A DNA stretch of 64,000 bases. It comes from Nocardioides jejuensis. Lineage in GTDB: Bacteria > Actinomycetota > Actinomycetes > Propionibacteriales > Nocardioidaceae. This document shows, piece by piece, positions 57,054 through 64,000 of this stretch. How positions within the stretch are numbered: position 1 is the first letter of the stretch; each line of letters starts with the position of its first letter. The DNA lies in the NCBI RefSeq assembly GCF_004337475.1, contig NZ_SJZJ01000016.1:1-64000 (forward strand), written 5' to 3'. The notes beneath the pieces are model-generated. The model worked only from the letters and a program-made list of their open reading frames with translations. It searched no databases and was not told the DNA's origin. A program made the translations under genes and the position numbers.

Positions 57054-58579
57054 GCGAGCTCCTCGCGGACAACCTGACGGTCGTCGAACGGGTGCACCAT
57101 GCCGTGAACCTCCTGGCCGGTCTCGTGACCCTTGCCGGCGACGAGCACGATGTCGCCCGCCCCCGCCCGGGCCAGCGCGAAGCGGATCGCGAGGCGGCGA
57201 TCGCCGATCTCGTGGACCTCCGCGGAGCCCTCCGTCGTGCCGGCCAGCACCGCAGCCCGGATCAGGTCAGGGTCCTCGGTGCGCGGGTTGTCGTCGGTGA
57301 CGACCACGAGGTCAGCGAGGCGAGCGGCGATCTCGCCCATGACCGGCCGCTTGCCGGTGTCGCGGTCGCCGCCGGCGCCGATGACGCAGATCAGCCGACC
57401 GCCCGGAGCCACCAGCGGACGCAGCGTGCGCAACGCCGCCTCGACGGCGTCAGGCTTGTGGGCGTAGTCGACGACGACGTGGAAGTCGCGGCCGGTCTCG
57501 ACCCGCTCGAGACGGCCGGGCACTCCCCCGGACGCCGCGAGACCCGCGGCGACCAGGTCGAGGTCGTAGCCCGCTTCGACGCAGGCAGCCACGGCCGCAA
57601 GTGCGTTGGAGACGTTGAAGTCGCCGGCAATCGGCACCGACGTCACCGCCGACCGGCCATCGGGGGCGACGACGGTGAAGGACGAGCCCTCCGGCCCGGC
57701 CACGATGTCGGTCGCGCGCCAGTCGGCGTCGCCGAGAGTCGAGAACGTCCGCACCGGCACGCCGTGGACGTCACCCTCCAGCTGCTCGCGCAGCAGCAGG
57801 CCGTGCTCGTCGTCGGCGTTGACCAGTGCCATCCGGGCCCGCTCGGGCGTGAAGAGCCGGGCCTTGGCGGCGAAGTAGTCGGCGAGGTCGGTGTGGAAGT
57901 CGAGGTGGTCGCGACCCAGGTTGAGGAAGACCGCGACGTCGAACTGGACGCCGTCGACCCGCCCCAGCACGAGCGCGTGCGAGGAGACCTCCATCGCGCA
58001 GGCATCGACCGAGCGCTCGCGCATCATCGCGAAGAGGCCGTGCAGGTCAGGCGCCTCGGGCGTGGTCAGGGCGGTCTTGATGTCCTCGCCGTTGACCCGG
58101 GTGCCGACCGTGCCGATGACAGCCGCCGCGACCCCGGCGTGCTCGAGCGCGAGCTCGGCCAGCCGGGTCGTCGTGGTCTTGCCCTGGGTGCCCGTGACGG
58201 CGATCAGCCGCAGGTCGCGCGCGGGCTCGCCGTAGATCCGGGCGGAGACGGTGCCGAGGGACGCGCGGGCATCGTCGACGACAAGGATCGGGACGCCACA
58301 GTCGGCAGCGAGCTCCGCGCCAGCGGCGTCGGTCAGCACGGCGACGGCACCGGCGGCGACTGCCTGGGCGGCGTACGTCGCGCCGTGGACCCGGGTGCCC
58401 GGCAGGGCGGCGTACACGTCACCGGGGTGGATCCGCTGCGTGCTGAGCGAGATGCCCGAGACCGCGGCGTCGCTGGCCGGCGAGGAGAGGCCGAGCCAGC
58501 CGGCGACCTCGGCGAGCGGCGTACGACGGGGCACGCGGGGGCGCCCGACGGGCGCTTCGAACGGGATCGGGTCGCTCAC
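57050..58579 (-). CDS. murE: UDP-MurNAc-L-Ala-D-Glu-diaminopimelate ligase
   Basis: A 509-residue Mur ligase. P-loop VTGTQGKTTTT, the ATPase NLGRDHLDFH and the C-terminal DDNPRTEDP are seen. DNPR is the mark of enzymes adding diaminopimelate rather than lysine; many Nocardioidaceae use the LL form. GTG at 58579 overlaps the ftsI stop (GTGA). Confidence 0.96.
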   Translation of the reverse strand: MSDPIPFEAPVGRPRVPRRTPLAEVAGWLGLSSPASDAAVSGISLSTQRIHPGDVYAALPGTRVHGATYAAQAVAAGAVAVLTDAAGAELAADCGVPILVVDDARASLGTVSARIYGEPARDLRLIAVTGTQGKTTTTRLAELALEHAGVAAAVIGTVGTRVNGEDIKTALTTPEAPDLHGLFAMMRERSVDACAMEVSSHALVLGRVDGVQFDVAVFLNLGRDHLDFHTDLADYFAAKARLFTPERARMALVNADDEHGLLLREQLEGDVHGVPVRTFSTLGDADWRATDIVAGPEGSSFTVVAPDGRSAVTSVPIAGDFNVSNALAAVAACVEAGYDLDLVAAGLAASGGVPGRLERVETGRDFHVVVDYAHKPDAVEAALRTLRPLVAPGGRLICVIGAGGDRDTGKRPVMGEIAARLADLVVVTDDNPRTEDPDLIRAAVLAGTTEGSAEVHEIGDRRLAIRFALARAGAGDIVLVAGKGHETGQEVHGMVHPFDDRQVVREELA

Positions 58580-60351
58580 GGGTGGAGGTTACCGGTGCCG
58601 CTGCCGCCCCACGTGGTCTCGTACGGCGTGGCGGTGGTGTCCGTCGGCGGGATCCCGTACTTGCGCAGCATGTAGCTCATGATCCGCTTGAACGCCGGAC
58701 CGGCGGTCAGGCCGCCCGCGCCGCCGTTGACGTGGCGGAGGACGACGTAGACCGTGAAGCGCGGGTTGTCCGCGGGGGCGAAGCCGACGAACGAGTTCTC
58801 GTTGAGGTTGTCGAGGTAGCGGCCGTTCTCGTTGACCTGGGCGGTACCGGTCTTGCCCGCCACCCGGTAGCCGGGGATCCGCGCGAGCGGCGCGGTGCCC
58901 TCCTCGGGGTCGAGGACGGTCTCCATCATGCGGGCCATCTTTGAGGCGGTGTCGGCGCTGACCACGCGGGTGGCGGTGGCCTCCGACGTGCCGACCTTGG
59001 CACCGGTGTTGGTCGTCGCGGACCCCTCGATCAGGCTCGGCGAGACGCGGACGCCGCCGTTGGCAATCGTGTTGACCGCGGCGATCATCTGCAGCGGCGT
59101 GACCGTGATGCCCTGGCCGTACGCGATCGTGGCGCGGGTGATGTCGGTCCACGGCGCAGCCGGCACGATGCCCGGGCTCTCGCCGCGGAGGCCGACGTTC
59201 GTCGACTGGCCCAGGCCGAACTTGGTCAGGTAGTCGCGGATGTCGGCGCTGTCCATCGTCTCGGCGGACAGCGTCGTGCCGATGTTGGAGGAGCGCGAGA
59301 GCACGCCGGCCAGGGTGAGCTTCACGGTGCCCTGGCGGCCGTGGTCGTGGATCGGCCAGTTGTCGCGCACGAGCACGTCCGGCAGCGTCAGCCGGGTCTC
59401 CGGCGTGGCGTGACCCGAGTCCATCACCGACGAGAGGGTCAGCACCTTCTCGACGGAGCCGGGCTCGTACGGCTCCTGGACACCCTTCGAGCCGTAGTAG
59501 TCCTTGCTCGTCGCCTGCGGGTCGTTGGCATCGAACGTCGGGTAGTCGGCGTACGCGAGGAGCTCGCCGGTGTGGCTGTCCATCACGATGGCAACGCCGG
59601 AGGCGGCCTTCCAGTTGCGCACCGCCTGGGCGAGCGTCCACTGGGTGAAGGCCTGCGCGTCGCTGTCGATGGTCAGCCGGAGCGGCTTGCCGTCGCGCGG
59701 CTCGGTGATGCTGGCGTCGGCGAGCGGGATCTGCTTGCCCTTGACCGCCTGGTAGCGGGCCATGCCGTCGGTGCCGGCGAGCTGCTGGCTGAAGGTGCGC
59801 TCCATGCCCGCGAGCGGGCCGACCTTGTCGTCCTGGCCGATGAACCCGACGATGTTGGCGCCGACATCCTTGAGGGGGTACGCCCGGATCGGGTCGCGCT
59901 CCGTCGAGAGGCCGACGAAGCCCTGATCCTTCGCGTAGGCGAGAGCGTCGCGGACCTTCGTCGCCGGGATCCGGTGGGCCAGGATCTGGTAGCGGCTGCC
60001 GTCGCCCGTCGTCTTGCGGAGCTTCGCCAGCGTCGTGAAGTAGTCGATGCCCAGCCGGTCGGCGAGGAGCTTCGCCAGCGCCGGGGCCTTCGGCGAGGTG
60101 AGGTACGGGTCGGCGATGACCATCAGGCCGTCCATCGACGCTGCCAGCGCGACGCCGTTGCGGTCCTCGATCTCGCCACGCGACGCCGGCAGGACGACCT
60201 TCTCCTCACCCTCCAGGTGCGCCTTGCCTGCGTAGTTGGCCGGGTCAACGGCCTGCAGCTGCACGAGTCGCGCCCCGTAGAACGACAGGACGATCGCGAT
60301 GAGCAGGAAGCCGAATCTCAGCCGGAACTGGCTGACGGGGCGGGTGTTCAC
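58576..60351 (-). CDS. ftsI: Septal peptidoglycan transpeptidase FtsI/PBP2B
   Basis: A 591-residue class B penicillin-binding protein. One N-terminal helix (about 13-33), a pedestal domain (PASRGEIEDRNG), then the transpeptidase domain: Ser299 in EPGSVEK (SxxK), SSN at 354-356 and GKTGTAQ. There is no PASTA domain. It cross-links septal peptidoglycan with FtsW. GTG at 60351 is the start, 16 bases after the ftsL-like stop. Confidence 0.95.
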   Translation of the reverse strand: MNTRPVSQFRLRFGFLLIAIVLSFYGARLVQLQAVDPANYAGKAHLEGEEKVVLPASRGEIEDRNGVALAASMDGLMVIADPYLTSPKAPALAKLLADRLGIDYFTTLAKLRKTTGDGSRYQILAHRIPATKVRDALAYAKDQGFVGLSTERDPIRAYPLKDVGANIVGFIGQDDKVGPLAGMERTFSQQLAGTDGMARYQAVKGKQIPLADASITEPRDGKPLRLTIDSDAQAFTQWTLAQAVRNWKAASGVAIVMDSHTGELLAYADYPTFDANDPQATSKDYYGSKGVQEPYEPGSVEKVLTLSSVMDSGHATPETRLTLPDVLVRDNWPIHDHGRQGTVKLTLAGVLSRSSNIGTTLSAETMDSADIRDYLTKFGLGQSTNVGLRGESPGIVPAAPWTDITRATIAYGQGITVTPLQMIAAVNTIANGGVRVSPSLIEGSATTNTGAKVGTSEATATRVVSADTASKMARMMETVLDPEEGTAPLARIPGYRVAGKTGTAQVNENGRYLDNLNENSFVGFAPADNPRFTVYVVLRHVNGGAGGLTAGPAFKRIMSYMLRKYGIPPTDTTATPYETTWGGSGTGNLHP

Positions 60352-60367
60352 GGGGGTCCTTCAGGGG

Positions 60368-60931
60368 TCAGTTGGTGCTGCTGACTCCATGAGAACCCAC
60401 GCGGGTGGTCTCCGTGGCGCCAGCCTTCGGCGTGTCGGCCTGCTTCGTCGTCTGCTTCGGCTTGACCTTCACCACAGTGCGCTCCGGGATCAGCGACTCG
60501 GGGCGGGCCTGGGCCGGCGCGTCGATCGGGAGCTTCGTGGCCGGCTCGTCGCAGGCCTGCGTGACCTTGTTGGTCGCGGTGTAGAGGAACCGCGGGCAGA
60601 CCGGCATCAGCATGCCGAGCCGCGTGGCCTCCTCGGCCACGTGGTGCGGCTCGTTGAGGCCGTCGATCTCGGCCTGCAGGGCCTGCTGCTCGGAGCGGAG
60701 CTCGTCGGCGTGCGTCTGGAGGTCGGCTGCGGCGAAGGAGTTCTGCTGCATCGTCGTGTTGAAGAGCAGCAGGCCGACGACACCCGCGAGGAGGATCGCG
60801 CTCACGAGCATCACGAACGGCACCTTCGGCGCCCGGACGCGGGTGCGCGGGACGACGCGGAGGCGAGCCCGCTCGACCGCCTCCTCGGCGATACGGGTGA
60901 CGCGGACGCGGGACAGCTGCGGCGTGCTCAT
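60368..60931 (-). CDS. ftsL: FtsL-like divisome protein
   Basis: A 187-residue bitopic protein: basic cytoplasmic head rich in Arg (1-35), one helix (about 39-60), and a leucine-zipper-like coil ([20 protein letters not shown]), then a Lys/Thr-rich tail. The family is called by position between rsmH and ftsI and by topology, since FtsL sequence is poorly conserved. Overlaps the rsmH stop (ATGA). Confidence 0.82.
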   Translation of the reverse strand: MSTPQLSRVRVTRIAEEAVERARLRVVPRTRVRAPKVPFVMLVSAILLAGVVGLLLFNTTMQQNSFAAADLQTHADELRSEQQALQAEIDGLNEPHHVAEEATRLGMLMPVCPRFLYTATNKVTQACDEPATKLPIDAPAQARPESLIPERTVVKVKPKQTTKQADTPKAGATETTRVGSHGVSSTN

Positions 60932-61902
60932 CGCTGGGGGCTCCTTCGGGGGCTGTCTGATGCAGTGGTGCGCTCGACGGCGCGAAGTCGGACGCTGGCG
61001 GCGCGGGGGTTCTCGGTCAGCTCGGGCTCGACGGCCTTCTCGGCGCCGCGGGTGACCGCCTTGAACGGCGGCTCCATCCCGGCCGGGATGAACGGCATGT
61101 CCGGCGGTACGTCGAGGCGGGTGGCCTCCGTGAAGACCTGCTTGGTGATGCGGTCCTCGAGCGAGTGGTACGACTCCACGACTACGCGGCCTCCGACGCC
61201 GACCGCCTCGAGCGACGCGGGCATCGCCCGGCGCAGCACGTCGATCTCGTCGTTGACCTCGATGCGCAGCGCCTGGAAGGTGCGCTTCGCCGGGTGGCCT
61301 CCGGTACGCCGCGCCGGCGCCGGGATCTCGGCGTACAGGAGCTCGACGAGGCGGCCGGAGCGGGTCCAGGGCTCGATCTCGCGCTCACGCACGATCGCCT
61401 TGGCGATCTTCCGCGCGAACTTCTCCTCGCCGTACTGGTGGAGGATCCGGGCGATGTCGCGCTCGTCGTAGGTGTTGAGGACGTCGGCGGCGGTGATGCC
61501 CGTGCCGTCGTTCATCCGCATGTCGAGCGGCGCGTCCTCGGCGTACGCGAAACCACGCTCGCGGACGTCGAGCTGCATCGAGCTGACCCCGAGGTCGAAG
61601 AGGACGCCGTCGACGTGGTCGAGGCCCTGGCCGGCGATCACGTCGAGGATCTCGTCGTAGACCGCGTGGACACCGACGAAGCGGTCACCGAACGGCGCCA
61701 GCCGCTCCCCCGCCAGCCGCAGGGCGTTGGGGTCGCGGTCGATGCCGATGACGCGGGCGTTCGGGAGGGTCTGGAGGACGGCCTCGGTGTGGCCGCCGAG
61801 GCCGAGGGTGCAGTCGACCATGACCGAGCCCTCGGTCTGGAGGGCAGGGGCCAGGAGCTCGACGCACCGCTCGCGCAGGACCGGGACGTGGAGGGGACGC
61901 AT
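60928..61902 (-). CDS. rsmH: 16S rRNA m4C1402 methyltransferase
   Basis: A 324-residue SAM-dependent methyltransferase acting on N4 of C1402 in 16S r[41 protein letters not shown] and [15 protein letters not shown] are the family motifs. It is the classical mraW of the dcw cluster. ATG at 61902 is seven bases after the small membrane ORF. Confidence 0.96.
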   Translation of the reverse strand: MRPLHVPVLRERCVELLAPALQTEGSVMVDCTLGLGGHTEAVLQTLPNARVIGIDRDPNALRLAGERLAPFGDRFVGVHAVYDEILDVIAGQGLDHVDGVLFDLGVSSMQLDVRERGFAYAEDAPLDMRMNDGTGITAADVLNTYDERDIARILHQYGEEKFARKIAKAIVREREIEPWTRSGRLVELLYAEIPAPARRTGGHPAKRTFQALRIEVNDEIDVLRRAMPASLEAVGVGGRVVVESYHSLEDRITKQVFTEATRLDVPPDMPFIPAGMEPPFKAVTRGAEKAVEPELTENPRAASVRLRAVERTTASDSPRRSPQR

Positions 61903-61909
61903 CGTCAGA

Positions 61910-62053
61910 TCAGCCCTGTCCGCCTGCTGCGAGGAGGAGGATCAAGGCCATCGCGCATCCAACCGAGAGACCGGCCGACAGGACCATCACCGCCAGGGCC
62001 TCGCGGGCCTGGTCGCGGACCCGCGCCTCGCGGGTGCCGGTGGTGGCGTTCAT
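61910..62053 (-). CDS. Small single-pass membrane protein between mraZ and rsmH
   Basis: A 47-residue protein: charged head ([13 protein letters not shown]) and one helix (about 21-43, [25 protein letters not shown]). No family is recognised. It is seven bases from rsmH on the same strand and keeps a start, a stop and normal codon bias. It may be a divisome or wall-enzyme accessory peptide, but that is a guess. Confidence 0.6.
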   Translation of the reverse strand: MNATTGTREARVRDQAREALAVMVLSAGLSVGCAMALILLLAAGGQG

Positions 62054-62087
62054 GGTGTCGACCCTTCGGTGTGCTGCGTAGATGACG

Positions 62088-62217
62088 ACAGCGGATTCGC
62101 CTGACCAGGTCCCTGCCCACTTCCGCACAAAGGGGGAAGTTGTGGCCTGGAGCCGGGGAAGTTGCCCCAGGGCACGGGCAGAAGTGGGCACGAGACCTCG
62201 TCCTGCGAATCCGCTGT
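62088..62217. repeat. Long imperfect inverted repeat between mraZ and the rsmH block
   Basis: Arm 1 (62088-62123) begins ACAGCGGATTCGC and ends TGCCCACTTC. Arm 2 (62181-62217) is close to its reverse complement, with a perfect 13-bp outer part and 10-bp inner part. The 57 bases between also hold short G-runs and near-repeats (GGGGAAGTTG). The space 62054-62257 has no gene. It could be a terminator/attenuator after mraZ or a mobile palindrome. Confidence 0.7.
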
Positions 62218-62257
62218 TCTGTTTCGTTCGGTGGTGCCGGGTGGTGCGGGGTGGGGA

Positions 62258-62686
62258 TCAGATCCCCGGGAAGACCTCGTCGGAGAGCTCCGAGAACTTC
62301 TGCTCCTGCTCCTCGGAGTAGGTGGCCCAGGCCGTCGGGTCCCAGATCTCGATCCGGTTCATCGCGCCGATCACCATGACCTCCTTGCCGAGCGAGGCGT
62401 ACTCCCTCAGCACGGACGGGATGGTGATGCGGCCCTGCTTGTCCGGGACCTCCTGCGACGCCGCCGCGAACAACATGCGGACGTAGTCACGAGCTCCCTT
62501 GTTGGTGACCGGCGCCTCGCGGAGCCGGTCGGTCATGCCTGCGAAGTCCTGCATCGACCAGACCGTCAGACAGCGCTCCTGGCCACGGGTGACCACGAGT
62601 CCCTCTGCCAGCTGCTCGCGGAACTTCGCCGGAAGGAAGAGGCGGCCCTTCTCGTCGACCTTGGGGGTGTAGGTGCCGAAGAACAT
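62258..62686 (-). CDS. mraZ: Transcriptional regulator MraZ
   Basis: A 142-residue protein with two SpoVT/AbrB-like repeats: [23 protein letters not shown] and [19 protein letters not shown]. It forms a ring that binds repeated boxes at its own promoter and controls the dcw cluster. ATG at 62686 starts the first repeat; GGAG is five bases upstream. Confidence 0.95.
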   Translation of the reverse strand: MFFGTYTPKVDEKGRLFLPAKFREQLAEGLVVTRGQERCLTVWSMQDFAGMTDRLREAPVTNKGARDYVRMLFAAASQEVPDKQGRITIPSVLREYASLGKEVMVIGAMNRIEIWDPTAWATYSEEQEQKFSELSDEVFPGI

Positions 62687-62691
62687 CCGTT

Positions 62692-62757
62692 CTCCACCCC
62701 TTTCCCCCACTCTTCCTCCACTGCGCTCCACATTACTCCACTTCCCTCCACCGTCAA
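62692..62757 (-). promoter_or_regulatory. mraZ promoter with MraZ boxes
   Basis: On the minus strand TTGACG (62757-62752) and TAATGT (62735-62730) are 16 bases apart. GTGGAG occurs at 62751-62746, 62741-62736, 62731-62726 and 62721-62716, each exactly 10 bp from the next. GTGGGG (62710-62705) and another GTGGAG (62697-62692, also serving as ribosome binding site) follow. The boxes overlap the promoter spacer and -10, so MraZ should repress its own operon. Confidence 0.75.
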
Positions 62758-62828
62758 CCATGTTGCGCGCGTTTTCCCGCCCTTTTACGAACCACCGCTT
62801 CCCAGACTCGGCAGCCCCCGGATCGCGC

Positions 62829-62834
62829 TACGTT
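62829..62834 (+). promoter_or_regulatory. -10 box of the MoxR gene, leaderless
   Basis: TACGTT ends six bases before GTG 62841. It supports that GTG over the one at 62835. Confidence 0.45.
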
Positions 62835-62840
62835 GTGGGC

Positions 62841-63803
<963 letters not shown>

Positions 63804-63819
63804 TGACGGCGGACGCGCG

Positions 63820-64000
63820 ATGGCAACCCTGACCGGCCGAGGCCGGACCCTGCTGGCGGCCGGGCTCACCGCGGCGATCGGCGGACTCGTGCTCGGGCAG
63901 CCCGCCTTCACCGGCGTGGGCGTGCTGCTGACCGCGCTCCCCCTGCTCTGCCTCCTGTCCGTACGCCGACCCCGGCCGGTCGCCGTCCAGCGCACGCTCG
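63820..64000 (+). CDS. DUF58-type membrane protein, partial at window end
   Basis: The first 60 residues only, starting MATLTGRGRTLLAAG, with two hydrophobic segments (about 10-26 and 30-47) and then RRPRPVAVQRTL. This is how DUF58 proteins that pair with MoxR begin. It starts 16 bases after the MoxR stop. The frame runs off the window. Confidence 0.65.
   Translation, partial: MATLTGRGRTLLAAGLTAAIGGLVLGQPAFTGVGVLLTALPLLCLLSVRRPRPVAVQRTL

Overview
The window reads as chromosomal DNA of a high-GC (around 70% by eye) actinobacterium, most likely a member of the Nocardioidaceae/Propionibacteriales. The signs are Wag31/DivIVA and SepF next to ftsZ, PriA doing the work of HisA and TrpF, a PdtaR-type ANTAR regulator, a DksA-like protein with an Ala/Lys tail, and many GTG/TTG starts. 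Several genes begin 6 to 8 bases after a TANNNT box, as expected of leaderless transcripts. From memory, the gene order over the first 44 kb (pdtaR, pyk, glt, lgt, trp, his, then dnaE1, rluD, lspA) follows the order known from Mycobacterium and Streptomyces, with insertions and losses. No rRNA, CRISPR array, transposase or prophage was seen.

0-15 kb (mostly minus strand): a branched-chain amino acid-type binding lipoprotein with a possible CRP-like site, pdtaR, tRNA-Leu(CAA) followed by a HTH/LAGLIDADG endonuclease-like gene, pyruvate kinase, glutamate synthase gltB-gltD, and the tightly overlapped block trpC-trpB-trpA-SCO1-lgt. 15-34 kb: small membrane proteins, the trp-region membrane protein fused translationally to hisI (trpE is missing from its usual place), a heterodimeric ABC exporter, lipid-type SDR and enoyl-CoA isomerase, a secreted zinc protease, the split histidine operon (hisD-hisC-hisB-hisH, then priA-hisF, then hisI), and between its parts an amidohydrolase, an alpha/beta hydrolase and a small regulator/zinc-ribbon membrane protein cassette with a perfect operator-like palindrome.

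34-45 kb: LON-domain protein, two tandem DUF3352 paralogs, dnaE, a GNAT enzyme, rluD, lspA and the DksA-like protein. 45-63 kb: the division and cell wall (dcw) cluster, transcribed mraZ, small membrane ORF, rsmH, ftsL-like, ftsI, murE, murF, mraY, murD-position gene, ftsW, murG, murC, ftsQ, ftsZ, pgeF, yggS, sepF, wag31. The genes make the peptidoglycan precursor from UDP-MurNAc to lipid II and the divisome that uses it. 63-64 kb: a MoxR ATPase and the start of a DUF58 protein on the plus strand.

The most unusual points are a MurD-position protein that has lost its ATP-binding P-loop and C-terminal domain, palindromic repeats inside the murF coding region, three palindromes spaced exactly 56 bp apart between hisI and the ABC exporter, four GTGGAG boxes at exact 10-bp spacing over the mraZ promoter, and a XRE regulator/zinc-ribbon membrane protein pair under a 17-bp-arm operator.
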